This document shows, piece after piece, positions 42,576-52,230 of a stretch of DNA of 64,000 nt. The stretch covers positions 1 to 64,000 of the forward strand of contig NZ_CALEJS010000025.1 of the NCBI RefSeq assembly GCF_937898475.1, given 5' to 3'. The stretch is from an uncultured Chitinophaga sp. (GTDB taxonomy: Bacteria; Bacteroidota; Bacteroidia; Chitinophagales; Chitinophagaceae). A program made the position numbers and the translations under genes. The number at the start of each line of letters is the position of its first letter. Position 1 is the first letter of the stretch. The notes under the pieces were generated by a model that saw nothing but the letters and a program-made list of their open reading frames with translations, searched no databases and had not been told where the DNA came from.

Positions 42576-43070
42576 CTATTTCATTACATCTTTTAATTTT
42601 TCCAGCACATAATAAACCGCCGGACAAATGGTACTGTTCAGGTAGGTGGTATTAGGGCGCTTGAAGAAGTCGTAGCTGTCTGTATAAGGATAGTTCTCAC
42701 AGTCGCCGGGCCTTACATCGTAAATACTGCAGTAGTTATCTGCTCCCAGGAAGGGGCAGGGCGTTCTTTTCACTACATAATCGCCATCCTCGTCCAGCCG
42801 CAGGTAGGTTTCGATGAATACAGACTCCTTCATACCCAGGTGCCTGGAAATGCGTTTAATATCCGGTGTTTTAAAGCGGGGGCTGATCGTTTTACAGCAA
42901 CCGGCGCATTGCAAACAGTCAATATGGCTAAAGGCCTCATCATGCAGCCTGGGCAGGAGCTTTTCTACCCCTTTGCCCCTTTTGGTCTGTAATTTCTGCA
43001 GGAATTGTTTGTTGGCCTTCTGCTTTTCCCTGGCCTTCTGCTCCCAGTTCTGTAATAACGGATGGTCCAT
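42576..43070 (-). CDS. YkgJ family cysteine cluster protein
   Basis: With the start at 43070 (MDHPLLQNWEQKARE) the protein has 164 residues; the longer frame reads through a keyword repeat (the SIVQVHSLCC region) that is not real coding sequence. The cysteine cluster is CLQCAGCC near 69-76 and CPFLGADNYCSIYDVRPGDC near 118-137, about seven Cys in all. YkgJ-type proteins probably bind zinc or an Fe-S cluster, and the biochemical role is unknown. On the minus strand TACCTTTG at 43078-43085 ends only 7 bases from the ATG, so the transcript may have little or no leader. Confidence 0.85.
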   Translation of the reverse strand: MDHPLLQNWEQKAREKQKANKQFLQKLQTKRGKGVEKLLPRLHDEAFSHIDCLQCAGCCKTISPRFKTPDIKRISRHLGMKESVFIETYLRLDEDGDYVVKRTPCPFLGADNYCSIYDVRPGDCENYPYTDSYDFFKRPNTTYLNSTICPAVYYVLEKLKDVMK

Positions 43071-43217
43071 GTGCACGCAAAGGTAAGGAAAGTACAGACA
43101 GCACAGGCTATGGACCTGGACTATAGACCATGGACTTTCAACGTGGACAATTTTATGACAATCAGGCCCCTGCAACCGGCAGAATTATCACCACAGTTTC
43201 CACACTCCCCGTACCGG

Positions 43218-43249
43218 TTTGGCGGTTGCTCAAAAACAATATAGCTTTG
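43218..43249 (+). promoter_or_regulatory. promoter of gcvP
   Basis: TTTG at 43218-43221 and TAGCTTTG at 43242-43249 are spaced by exactly 20 bases, the consensus form for the Bacteroidota primary sigma factor. The ATG of gcvP is about 32 bases after the -7 box. Confidence 0.75.
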
Positions 43250-43280
43250 CACATTCATTTCAATTTACCTGCTTCATATC

Positions 43281-46145
43281 ATGAATCTTTTTGATATTCA
43301 ACAAAATGAATTCGTTTCCCGTCACATCGGGCCGAACGAATCTGAAACCAACCAGATGCTGGATACTGTCGGCGAATCATCCCTGGAGGCCTTAGTGAGC
43401 AAGACGGTACCAGGCAGCATTCGTATGCAGGGACCGCTGGCCATACCGGCTGCCATGAGCGAGAGTGACTACCTGCGCCACCTGAAGGAAGTGTCGCTGA
43501 AGAACAAAGTATTCCGCAACTGTATCGGGCAGGGGTATTACGATACCATTACACCCAGCGTTATTTTACGCAACATTTTTGAGAACCCGGGATGGTATAC
43601 CCAATATACTCCCTACCAGGCAGAGATCTCCCAGGGCCGCCTGGAGAGCCTGCTGAACTTCCAGACCATGGTGTCTGACCTGACCGCCTTACCCATCGCC
43701 AACGCTTCCCTGCTGGATGAAGCAACGGCAGCGGCAGAAGCCATGACCATGTTCTTCAATGCGCTGAACCGCGACCATGAGCATATTGCCCGTCCTAAGT
43801 TCTTTGTAGACAACAGCGTGTTCCCGCAGACTAAAGACGTGATCTTTACCCGCGCTACTCCCCTGCACATTGAGGTGGTGGTAGGCGATTATCATACTGC
43901 ACAACCAGATGCGTCTTACTTTGGCGCACTGCTGCAATATCCTAATGACCTGGGCGCTGTGGAAGACTACCGCGCTTTCATTGATAAGGTACATGCTACC
44001 GGTGCTTATGTAGCCATGGCTACCGACCTGCTGGCCCTCACCCTGCTGACCCCTCCGGGTGAGCTGGGCGCCGATGCCGCCCTGGGTTCTGCCCAGCGCT
44101 TTGGCGTTCCATTGGGCTTTGGCGGTCCGCACGCCGCATTCTTTGCAGTGAAAGATGATTTCAAACGCGCCATCCCCGGTCGTATTATCGGCGTAAGCAT
44201 TGACGCACAGGGGAACCGCGCATTGCGCATGGCCCTGCAAACACGCGAGCAGCACATCAAACGCGAAAAAGCCACTTCCAATATCTGTACCGCCCAGGCA
44301 TTGCTGGCCAATATGGCCGCCATGTATGCCGTGTTCCACGGACCTAAAGGCCTGCAGAACATCGCCACCAGGATCCACCTGCTGGCAGGCGCACTGGCAG
44401 AAAAGCTGAAAGCAAAAGGCCTTACACTGAAAGCAGACCAGTTCTTTGATACCGTGGTGGTAAGCTCCGCTTCGGTAGCTGCCATTAAAACCAAGGCTGA
44501 AGCAGCAGGCATTAACTTCCGCTACTATGGTGATGACCGTATCGGTATTTCACTGGACGAAACCACTACCATCCAGGATGTGAACGATATACTGCAGATC
44601 TTTGATGCAGGTCAGCTGTCTGCCAGCATTGAAGCGAAAGGCAATATTCCTGCATCGCTGGAGCGTACCTCTCCTTACCTGCTGCACCCGGTGTTCAACA
44701 CCCACCACAGCGAAACGGAGATGATGCGTTACATCAAGCTGCTGGAAAATAAAGACCTCTCGCTGAACACTTCCATGATCTCCCTCGGATCCTGCACCAT
44801 GAAACTGAATGCAGCTACCGAGATGATCCCCCTCAGCTGGGCCCACTGGAGCAAGATCCATCCCTTTGCACCGGCTTCACAAACCGGCGGCTATCAACAG
44901 CTCACCGATGAACTGAGCGAATACCTCAGCCAGATCACCGGGTTTGATGCCTGCAGCCTGCAACCCAACAGCGGCGCACAAGGCGAATACGCCGGCCTGC
45001 TGGTGATCAAAGCTTACCACGAAAGCCGCGGCGAAGGCCACCGCAACGTAATGCTGATCCCCATCTCCGCTCACGGTACCAACCCTGCATCCGCCGTAAT
45101 GGCCGGCTTCAAGGTGGTGGTTGTAAAGGCGCTGGAGAACGGCTATATAGACGTAGCGGATCTGAAAGCAAAGGCAGCCGCCCATGCAAAAGATCTCGCC
45201 GGTATCATGATCACTTATCCTTCCACTTACGGTGTATATGAAGAAAGTGTGAAAGAGATCTGCAGCACTATACACGAATTTGGCGGACAGGTATATATGG
45301 ATGGCGCCAATATGAACGCACAGGTAGGTTTAACAGCACCGGGCCTTATTGGCGCGGATGTTTGTCACCTGAACCTGCATAAGACCTTTGCCATTCCGCA
45401 CGGCGGTGGCGGTCCCGGAATGGGCCCCATCTGCGTGGCAAAACACCTTACGCCTTTCCTGCCGGGTCACGTATCCCTGAACGGAAAAGAAAAAGCGCAG
45501 GCTGTTTCCGCCGCACCTTACGGTTCTGCCAGCATCCTGCTTATTTCATATGCCTATATCCGTTTGCTGGGCGCCAATGGCGTTAAACAGGCCTCTGAAT
45601 ACGCGATCCTGAATGCCAATTACATGAAGGCAAGATTGGAAAAGGCATATGACATTCTGTATACAGGTGTGAACGGCACCTGCGCACATGAATTCATCGT
45701 AGACCTGCGCCCCTTCAAGGCCGGCGCCGGTATCGAAGCAGAAGACGTGGCTAAACGCCTGATGGACTACGGTTTCCATGCGCCTACCATGAGCTTCCCT
45801 GTACCGGGCACTATCATGATAGAACCTACTGAAAGTGAGGATAAAGCTGAACTGGACCGTTTCTGTGATGCCCTCCTGGCCATCCGTGAAGAGATCAGAG
45901 CCATTGAAGAAGGCAAGGCAGACAAACAGCACAACGTGCTGAAAAATGCACCGCATACACAGTTTGTGATCACTGCCGATGAATGGCCTTTTGCGTATAG
46001 CCGCCAGCAGGCAGCCTACCCGCTGGAGTATGTGAAGCTGAACAAATTCTGGCCTTCTGTAAGCCGTGTAAACAATACGCATGGCGACAGGAACCTGATA
46101 TGTACCTGCGAGCCGGTTAGCGCCTATGCAGAAGCAGAAGCCTGA
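43281..46145 (+). CDS. gcvP: glycine dehydrogenase (decarboxylating), P-protein
   Basis: GcvP decarboxylates glycine and passes the aminomethyl group to the lipoyl arm of GcvH. The 954-residue protein joins the two halves that are separate chains in some bacteria. The PLP lysine is near 702 in HLNLHKTFAIPHGGGGPGMG, and the N-terminal half has SRHIGPNESE at 13-22 and QAEISQGRLESLLNFQTM. Length and motifs are normal. A consensus promoter lies 32 bases upstream and a strong terminator 32 bases downstream, so it is transcribed alone, away from any gcvT or gcvH in this window. No glycine riboswitch is seen. Confidence 0.97.
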   Translation: MNLFDIQQNEFVSRHIGPNESETNQMLDTVGESSLEALVSKTVPGSIRMQGPLAIPAAMSESDYLRHLKEVSLKNKVFRNCIGQGYYDTITPSVILRNIFENPGWYTQYTPYQAEISQGRLESLLNFQTMVSDLTALPIANASLLDEATAAAEAMTMFFNALNRDHEHIARPKFFVDNSVFPQTKDVIFTRATPLHIEVVVGDYHTAQPDASYFGALLQYPNDLGAVEDYRAFIDKVHATGAYVAMATDLLALTLLTPPGELGADAALGSAQRFGVPLGFGGPHAAFFAVKDDFKRAIPGRIIGVSIDAQGNRALRMALQTREQHIKREKATSNICTAQALLANMAAMYAVFHGPKGLQNIATRIHLLAGALAEKLKAKGLTLKADQFFDTVVVSSASVAAIKTKAEAAGINFRYYGDDRIGISLDETTTIQDVNDILQIFDAGQLSASIEAKGNIPASLERTSPYLLHPVFNTHHSETEMMRYIKLLENKDLSLNTSMISLGSCTMKLNAATEMIPLSWAHWSKIHPFAPASQTGGYQQLTDELSEYLSQITGFDACSLQPNSGAQGEYAGLLVIKAYHESRGEGHRNVMLIPISAHGTNPASAVMAGFKVVVVKALENGYIDVADLKAKAAAHAKDLAGIMITYPSTYGVYEESVKEICSTIHEFGGQVYMDGANMNAQVGLTAPGLIGADVCHLNLHKTFAIPHGGGGPGMGPICVAKHLTPFLPGHVSLNGKEKAQAVSAAPYGSASILLISYAYIRLLGANGVKQASEYAILNANYMKARLEKAYDILYTGVNGTCAHEFIVDLRPFKAGAGIEAEDVAKRLMDYGFHAPTMSFPVPGTIMIEPTESEDKAELDRFCDALLAIREEIRAIEEGKADKQHNVLKNAPHTQFVITADEWPFAYSRQQAAYPLEYVKLNKFWPSVSRVNNTHGDRNLICTCEPVSAYAEAEA

Positions 46146-46176
46146 ACAACCTTTCAGTCATTAACATCTTTATAAC

Positions 46177-46216
46177 AATGTGCCATCACGGGCTGCCGTG
46201 GTGGCACATTTATTTT
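46177..46216 (+). terminator. terminator of gcvP
   Basis: AATGTGCCATCACGG and CCGTGGTGGCACATT form a 15-bp stem with a 4-base loop and one wobble pair, followed by a TTATTTTG tract. It lies 32 bases after the gcvP stop. Confidence 0.85.
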
Positions 46217-46254
46217 GGGTATATTTATAAAGGACAATTTATCGATTCCATGTT

Positions 46255-46590
46255 ATGAACACCGAAAGAATCTACTTTACCCTACTGGTATACGTAAAAC
46301 CTGGCCAATACGAGACCTTCCAAGATTATGAAAGAAAAGTGCTTCCGCTGCTTCCCTCCTTCAACGGTATGCTGGAATTACGCCTGAAGACAGATAAAAA
46401 GGCCGATGAAACCGAGGTGCCGGACGAGATCCATGTCCTGTCTTTCGCCTCCATGAACGATTTTGAGCGTTACCGTACAGACGACCGCCGCCGGCAGTAC
46501 CTGGATATGTTCCACTCCGCAGTAGAGAAAGCCATGCTGATCAAGGGGAAGGATATTAAAACGCCGGGAACAAACGGCATGTTCGAGTAA
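46255..46590 (+). CDS. small antibiotic-biosynthesis-monooxygenase-like (DUF1330-type) protein
   Basis: A 111-residue cytoplasmic protein. The pattern YFTLLVYVKPGQYETFQDYE (6-25) and the later DEIHVLSFASMNDFERYRTDDRR are typical of the ferredoxin-like dimeric alpha/beta barrel of the ABM/DUF1330 superfamily. Members include monooxygenases, isomerases and haem oxygenases, but many are uncharacterised. No metal or haem ligand can be picked with confidence. It stands alone between the gcvP terminator and an AT-rich gap. Confidence 0.78.
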   Translation: MNTERIYFTLLVYVKPGQYETFQDYERKVLPLLPSFNGMLELRLKTDKKADETEVPDEIHVLSFASMNDFERYRTDDRRRQYLDMFHSAVEKAMLIKGKDIKTPGTNGMFE

Positions 46591-46687
46591 GCGCGTAATA
46601 TACTAAAAAAAAGAAAATATCATATATTAAATCAAAATAATTACTGATTTATATATATATTAGCTATAAGAAAACCCGTACCTTCCT

Positions 46688-47200
46688 ATGCAAGATTTTT
46701 CTTTTATGACCACGGAAGAGCATTTCTTATTGCAGGATGCTCTTAAAAAGAATAAAAAGCAAGTCATCAAGTTCGTATTTATTGGCCTTTTCCTGATGGT
46801 GTTAGCTGTAGTAATACCACAGATCTTCCTTAGAAACAGCACCACAGATGAAGCAGAAACCTCCATGTTCTCCTATAAGAACGGCTGGTTCTGGATCTGG
46901 CTGTTGTCTTTTGTTATAGCATTGATCTTCGCGCTGATCAAAGTAACGGAAGTACGCTACTTTACCATCCGCAAAGACCTGATCAAGCTGCAGAAGGGCC
47001 TGATCAACGCCCCGCTGGAAGCGGTTTATCATGAGAATAACAACACCCAGACCAACTTCATGGTACAGCTGCCCGATACAAAGCGGAAAAGGTTGTTTTA
47101 CTGGACCCGCGGCGCCCTGGACGGTTACCGGGCAGGTACCGAGGTAGAGATCAGCTATGCCAGGTATTCAAGGGTGATACTGGCTATCAATAAGAAGTAA
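46688..47200 (+). CDS. hypothetical membrane protein, two helices
   Basis: A 170-residue protein with two predicted membrane segments, VIKFVFIGLFLMVLAVVIPQ (about 22-41) and FWIWLLSFVIALIFALIKV (about 63-81). A soluble C-terminal part (VRYFTIRKDLIKLQKGLINA, then the RLFYWTRGALDGYRAGTEVE segment) looks like a small beta-barrel or PH-like domain. Met7 (46706) is an alternative start. I do not recognise a named family. It is followed by an inverted keyword repeat rather than a clear terminator. Confidence 0.7.
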   Translation: MQDFSFMTTEEHFLLQDALKKNKKQVIKFVFIGLFLMVLAVVIPQIFLRNSTTDEAETSMFSYKNGWFWIWLLSFVIALIFALIKVTEVRYFTIRKDLIKLQKGLINAPLEAVYHENNNTQTNFMVQLPDTKRKRLFYWTRGALDGYRAGTEVEISYARYSRVILAINKK

Positions 47201-47321
47201 AAATCCAGATTACAAATTCCAAATTCCAAATCCCGAAATCCAGATTCCAGCGCGCAGAGGGGCTTACCTTACAGCCTGGAATTTGGATTTTGGGATTTGG
47301 TATTTGGATTTTGGATTTTGT
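47201..47321. repeat. AATTCCAAATCC keyword repeat, inverted arms
   Basis: The left arm (about 47201-47248) repeats AAATTCC and AAATCC words; the right arm (47276-47321) repeats the complement (GGAATTTGG, GGATTTTGG). The GC-rich loop between them holds the stop codon of the VCBS gene. The right arm is translated as the last residues of that protein. Confidence 0.85.
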
Positions 47322-50300
47322 GGTTTAGTCTAAAGGCTTTGAGAGAGTCGTTGTTAACTGCTGCCAGCACTACATTTCCGCCAGCGGGGGAGGCTATCAA
47401 TGCCAGGTCTTTCACGTCCCCGTTCAGTATAAAACCACTTGCTACAGGGGGCACTGCCCTGAATGTTTTTTCCTTACTGCCTATCAGCAGGCAGCCATAG
47501 AGGGCATCATAACGCCCGGTCATTACGTCTGCCTGGTATTCATTACCAGCCAGCAGCAGGTCTGTATAGCCGTCCTTATCTATGTCGGTGCAGAGGATGG
47601 CGTTTACAGGGGCAAACTGCGCTTCAATGGGGAGCGGATGTTTCCTGAACCTGCCATTACCCAGGTTTTCCAGGAAACAGCTGCGGGTTTCATCACAGGT
47701 GAATTTGAGCAGGCCTTCTTCCCTGCCTTTGAAAAGGTCATCAAAAGTGGCGCGGGCATAATTGCGGTGGTAGAGGAATTTCTTTTTAACGCCGGGGACC
47801 TGTTCTGATAATTGTCCGCGGTTAATGGCCGGGTAAGGGCGCCGCTGGCCGTCATCCCCCATGATATAGTAAAAAGGTATGGGATCAATACTACCGTTAC
47901 CATCCAGGTCTGCGGCAAACAGCTGCATGGGATGAGCGGAATCCGCACGGTATACGCAATTAAGGCCGTAGTTACCGGCTATCAGGTCCATATCGCCGTC
48001 GTTGTCAATATCGGCTGCAGCAAGGCTGCGCCACATGCCGTTTACCTGTGAAAGCCCGGTGCTGAACTCTTTCAGGCGGCCATGCTCATTGCGGAAAAAG
48101 CGCAGCGGCATCCAGTCGCCCGCAATGACCAGGTCGGGCTGATGATCATTATCCAGGTCTGTCCAGATGGCAGATGTGATCATCCCGGCGCGTTGCAAAG
48201 CAGGGCAAACGGCGGCCGTAACATCTGTAAAGATGCCCTTATCGTTGCGGAGAATATAGCTGGCGGGGGCCAATGGGTAAACGGCAGACACCCTCCCTCC
48301 TATGAACAGGTCCGGGTCGCCATCGCCGTCGTAATCTCCGGCACTTACACAGGCGGTGATGGTACTGATTCCCGGGGGAATGGCGTTCGCCTGCAGGGTA
48401 AAATGGCCTTTGCCGTCATTGAGATACAGGCGGGGACGATAATAAGGAGAACCTTCGGGGTAGCGGGTATCTCCACTGGCAATGAGCAGGTCAAGGTCTT
48501 TATCGCCGTCTGCATCCAGCAGCAGGCAGTCGGTATCTTCCTGGCGTTTAGTGCTGTCGGCCAGCGGCTTACCTGCAAAGGTACCATCCGGCTGCTGCAG
48601 GAACACCTGCCCGGAAAAGTTAAATGCACCGCCCAGGAAAAAGTCCGTACGCCCGTCTCCGTTCAGATCCCCGGTTGCAATATAAGGCCCCTGCTGCGAG
48701 TATTTCTGAGGCAGCAGGCGCTGGGTATTAAAATCATTAACCGGATGATCTACGTGCCTGTAAAGGGCCTTTATGGCGGTTGTAACATCATCCATCATGG
48801 TAAGCGGCTGATAGTGGAGGGCAGGCGCTCCTGGCGCCGCATCTTTTGCGTAAAGGGTCAGCACCGTATCTGCGCGGATGTTTCGCAGCGTTTGGCGGCT
48901 GTTATCGGGCCAGGTTATCAATACGGAGTCTGCATGATCGTCATCTCCCAGGCCAAACAGCAGGCGCTGGTCTACAGAAGAGCAGTAACCGCGCACCGGG
49001 CTTTGCTCCTGCATACAGGCGGCGCCCCTGCGATATACCCACACTTTTGCGCCAAAGCCGCGCAGGTTGGCGGGTGAGCCTTTCAGCTCAATGCCCAGGT
49101 AATGATGGCGGGCATTGTTAATGAAAACAAAAGCGGGATCGTTGATATTGTTGATCACCAGGTCAGGATCGCCATCATTATCCAAATCTGCCCAGGCGGC
49201 GCCGTTAGACATGGATGGCTGGTTGATGGCAGCTTTGGCAGACGCGTCTGTAAACGTATAGTCGCCGTTGTTAAGATACAGGTAGTTACTGAGCCTGATG
49301 TGATCCAGGGAAACCAATTTGTCGCGTATGCGTTTACGTTGTTCCTGTTTATCGCGGATGTTGCCCAGGTTATTGGTAAAATCAAGAAAGTCTGCATTGA
49401 TGAAGTCACGGCCTATGCCGTTGGTGATGTGCATGTCTTTCCAGCCATCGTTGTCAAAATCCGTCATCAGCACACTCCAGCTCCAGTCTGTTTCTGAAAC
49501 ACCTGCCAGCTGGCCAATCTCACTGAAGAAAGGCACCTGGCTGCCGGGATAAACGCCGTTGTTCAGCTGCAGCATATTGCGCATAAAGGAAGGCTCATAG
49601 CCCATGGCGCGTTCCGCTTCATAGCGGTCATAATTCATGAAGGAATACATGAGTTTTTTGCGCCCGTTGTGTTCGGGCATCATGTCAAGGGTTGCTATGT
49701 CAGGAAGGCCGTCGTTGTTGATGTCTGCTACATCGGCGCCCATGCTGGAGTAGCTCTGGTGCCTGACAGACCGCGCAATACTGTTGGTAAAAGTGCCGTC
49801 ATGATTATTCAGCCAGAGCAGGTCGTTTGAAAGAAAATCATTGGCCACATAAATATCCGGCCAGCCATCGTTATTCAGATCGCTGATCACTATGCCTAAA
49901 CCGTAACCATCTTCCCTGATGCCCGCTTCCAGCGTTACATCTTTGAACACCGGATGCGTGGCGCCGGGCGGTGTGCCTTCATTACGGTACAGCTTATCAT
50001 TGGCAGGAGAATGACCGCTGAGATCTTTGGGAAAGATGGTATTGGCATTGGGACCATTGAGCATGTAGTTAAGCAGATACATATCCAGATCGCCATCCTT
50101 ATCATAGTCAAAGAATGCCGCCTGGGTAGAATAGCTGCTGTCTGCCAGCCCGTATTCGCGGGCAGACTCTCTGAAAGTAAGATCGTGCTGATTGATGAAC
50201 AGCAAGGTATGCGCGCGTTGCTGCAGGTCTTTACCAAAGGTGCAGACAAATATATCATCGTAGCCATCATTGTTCACATCTGCAATGCTTACGCCGGTGG

Positions 50301-50625
50301 CCCATACCGCAGTGCCAACACCTGCTTTCTCCGTAATATCTTCAAACTGAAGATGGCCTTTATTAAGATAAAGCCGGCAGCTTACCTGGTTACCTGCAAA
50401 GAAAATATCTTTCAGTCCGTCGTTGTTAAAATCCCCTATCCCTACGCCGCCGCCCATATAGCCAAACTCGTTGATAAATGAGGCGGAGGTATCGTCTTCC
50501 TTTATAACGTTGCTGAAGCGGATGCCCGACTGAGCGGAAGGTAAGGCGGTAAATAAAGCATGCTGTGCTGACTGCTTACATGCGGCAGCCAGCACAGCGA
50601 AGATCAATAATATGCGGATGTTCAT
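47269..50625 (-). CDS. VCBS repeat and ASPIC/UnbV (CRTAC1-like) lipoprotein
   Basis: An 1118-residue surface lipoprotein (signal and lipobox LIFAVLAAACKQ) with many FG-GAP/VCBS repeats of the DFNNDGLKDIFFAG and DVNNDGYDDIFVC form, which make calcium-binding beta-propellers. The ASPIC/UnbV domain near 520-610 includes HHYLGIELKGSPANLRGFGA and RLLFGLGD. This type often follows SusC and SusD genes and is thought to help bind or hold large ligands at the cell surface. The ATG at 50625 is used; the TGA of SusD ends 6 bases downstream, so the two genes overlap in expression. The last 17 residues (HKIQNPNTKSQNPNSRL) come from the keyword repeat. Confidence 0.92.
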   Translation of the reverse strand: MNIRILLIFAVLAAACKQSAQHALFTALPSAQSGIRFSNVIKEDDTSASFINEFGYMGGGVGIGDFNNDGLKDIFFAGNQVSCRLYLNKGHLQFEDITEKAGVGTAVWATGVSIADVNNDGYDDIFVCTFGKDLQQRAHTLLFINQHDLTFRESAREYGLADSSYSTQAAFFDYDKDGDLDMYLLNYMLNGPNANTIFPKDLSGHSPANDKLYRNEGTPPGATHPVFKDVTLEAGIREDGYGLGIVISDLNNDGWPDIYVANDFLSNDLLWLNNHDGTFTNSIARSVRHQSYSSMGADVADINNDGLPDIATLDMMPEHNGRKKLMYSFMNYDRYEAERAMGYEPSFMRNMLQLNNGVYPGSQVPFFSEIGQLAGVSETDWSWSVLMTDFDNDGWKDMHITNGIGRDFINADFLDFTNNLGNIRDKQEQRKRIRDKLVSLDHIRLSNYLYLNNGDYTFTDASAKAAINQPSMSNGAAWADLDNDGDPDLVINNINDPAFVFINNARHHYLGIELKGSPANLRGFGAKVWVYRRGAACMQEQSPVRGYCSSVDQRLLFGLGDDDHADSVLITWPDNSRQTLRNIRADTVLTLYAKDAAPGAPALHYQPLTMMDDVTTAIKALYRHVDHPVNDFNTQRLLPQKYSQQGPYIATGDLNGDGRTDFFLGGAFNFSGQVFLQQPDGTFAGKPLADSTKRQEDTDCLLLDADGDKDLDLLIASGDTRYPEGSPYYRPRLYLNDGKGHFTLQANAIPPGISTITACVSAGDYDGDGDPDLFIGGRVSAVYPLAPASYILRNDKGIFTDVTAAVCPALQRAGMITSAIWTDLDNDHQPDLVIAGDWMPLRFFRNEHGRLKEFSTGLSQVNGMWRSLAAADIDNDGDMDLIAGNYGLNCVYRADSAHPMQLFAADLDGNGSIDPIPFYYIMGDDGQRRPYPAINRGQLSEQVPGVKKKFLYHRNYARATFDDLFKGREEGLLKFTCDETRSCFLENLGNGRFRKHPLPIEAQFAPVNAILCTDIDKDGYTDLLLAGNEYQADVMTGRYDALYGCLLIGSKEKTFRAVPPVASGFILNGDVKDLALIASPAGGNVVLAAVNNDSLKAFRLNHKIQNPNTKSQNPNSRL

Positions 50626-50630
50626 GTTTA

Positions 50631-52202
50631 TCAATAACCCGGATTCTGCTTGTTGATGCCGCCCGCGCCCAGTTCAGGATTGTTATCTATTTCTGACTGT
50701 GGAATAGGTAACAGTTCATCGCGGTCAGGCCTGAAATAAGAAAGCGGATCGGTTGTAAAATATCCCTTTCTTCTCCAGCGGAGGATATCGCGGTTGCGCA
50801 CTTCTTCATCTCCCAGCTCAACGGTCCTTTCGTGCATAATGGCCCTTATCAGTTCTGCCTTGCTGTTGCAGGGATATTTAGCTGTGGGATAATGCGGCAT
50901 TTCAACTCCGGGCCTGTCGCGTACCTGGTTCAGGTAGCCGGTAACAACAGCGGCGGCGCTGCCCAATTCTGTTTCGCATTCCGCCATCATCAGCAGCACA
51001 TCTGCATAGCGGATAATGCGCTGGTTGATACCGCCGGGATGGAAGGTGCTGTTATCCTTATAGATCAGCATGTATTTGCGCCAGCTGATCTTTTTGGTAA
51101 CGCCATTTACCACAGAAGCGTTACCATTCTGGGCGGCGTCTGTCAATGTTAACGTATTATTGAAATATTTATCTCCTGTCTGGTATACAGACATACCGAA
51201 GCGGGGATCTGTCTTCGGTATTCCGGCGGCGGCATCCTGGAATTCGAATTCGTTCAGGTAGCGGTTGGACGGAATGAGGTTACGCCATGCGATGGGAGAA
51301 TATTCCTGGTTGCGCACCGTACTTTGCGGTTGAGCATTTGGCTGATCATCGCCGGTGTATCCCCAGTTAAAGTTATTATCGCCGCGGTCAAAGAACACTG
51401 CTTCCAGGATTGATTCTGCATTGAACTCGTGCTCTTCATCGAAATTATAAGTATAGTTAGGCACGAGACTATATAAACCAGAGCTGATCACTGCCTGCAA
51501 TGCAGTTTTGGCGGCTGCATAATCTCCTTTCTGCATGTGTACCCTGCCAAGTAAAGCGTGCGCGGCGCCCTTGGTTGCGCGGCCCTGATCATCTGTAGTA
51601 GCGGGTAGTGCGGTGATGGCATCTGTCAGATCGGTGATGATCTGGGTATATACTTCCTCTTCTGATCTCCTGGGCTGGAACTGATCTGGTGCGGTTACCT
51701 GTGTAGTATATATCGGTACGGCTCCCCAGTTGGTGACCAGTTCAAAATAGGCCCATGCACGGAAGAATTTCGCTTCTCCTACACAACGATCGCGCAGCTC
51801 GGTATTGTCTGTCACATTCGGGCCGTTATCGATCACGGTATTGGCGCGATGAACAATGGTATACAGGCCGTTCCACACATCTTTCACCAGCGTATTATCA
51901 GTAGCGGTGGCGCCATTCAATATCTGGCCCCTGGGCTGTTCCAGCTGGCTACCGCCGCTGGCCACATCGTCACTCCTGAGATCATGCACAAAGAACCATT
52001 CTCTGCCCACCAGTGAGCCGCTGTGAAAAATAGAATAGATGGCATTGGTGCCGCCCACCAGTTCAGCACTGTTCTTAAAGAATGTTTCGAGTGTAGGGTG
52101 ACTGGGGTCTGTTTTATCCAGCTGTTTATTACAGGCCAGGAAAACAGTGCCCGTTATCATCACAACCCCTGCCAGCGATTTATAGAAATTTGAGTATTGC
52201 AT
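50631..52202 (-). CDS. RagB/SusD family outer-membrane lipoprotein
   Basis: The 523-residue protein has a lipoprotein signal (VVMITGTVFLAC, Cys25) and the SusD fold. There is an N-terminal TPR-like part (ELVGGTNAIYSIFHSGSLVG near 46-65), RCVGEAKFFRAWAYFELVTNWG near 140-161 and a C-terminal VELGDEEVRNRDILRWRRKG motif near 455-474. It caps the TonB-dependent channel SusC as a lid and binds the ligand, usually a glycan or peptide. No glycoside hydrolase is encoded nearby, so the ligand is unknown. The stop codon abuts the start of the VCBS lipoprotein. Confidence 0.96.
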   Translation of the reverse strand: MQYSNFYKSLAGVVMITGTVFLACNKQLDKTDPSHPTLETFFKNSAELVGGTNAIYSIFHSGSLVGREWFFVHDLRSDDVASGGSQLEQPRGQILNGATATDNTLVKDVWNGLYTIVHRANTVIDNGPNVTDNTELRDRCVGEAKFFRAWAYFELVTNWGAVPIYTTQVTAPDQFQPRRSEEEVYTQIITDLTDAITALPATTDDQGRATKGAAHALLGRVHMQKGDYAAAKTALQAVISSGLYSLVPNYTYNFDEEHEFNAESILEAVFFDRGDNNFNWGYTGDDQPNAQPQSTVRNQEYSPIAWRNLIPSNRYLNEFEFQDAAAGIPKTDPRFGMSVYQTGDKYFNNTLTLTDAAQNGNASVVNGVTKKISWRKYMLIYKDNSTFHPGGINQRIIRYADVLLMMAECETELGSAAAVVTGYLNQVRDRPGVEMPHYPTAKYPCNSKAELIRAIMHERTVELGDEEVRNRDILRWRRKGYFTTDPLSYFRPDRDELLPIPQSEIDNNPELGAGGINKQNPGY

Positions 52203-52230
52203 ATCGATTCTTTTAAGTTTTCAGTTAACA

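Noticed and set aside
42576..43175. Longer start for the YkgJ-type gene at 43175
   Set aside because: The extra residues come from a keyword repeat, and a -7 promoter box lies downstream of that start.
43176..43280. Glycine riboswitch in front of gcvP
   Set aside because: The gap of about 105 bases holds a consensus promoter leaving only some 25 bases of leader, too short for the aptamer.
48082..49077. 331-codon frame opposite the VCBS lipoprotein
   Set aside because: The repetitive FG-GAP coding on the minus strand produces long antisense frames; no independent start context or domain is visible.
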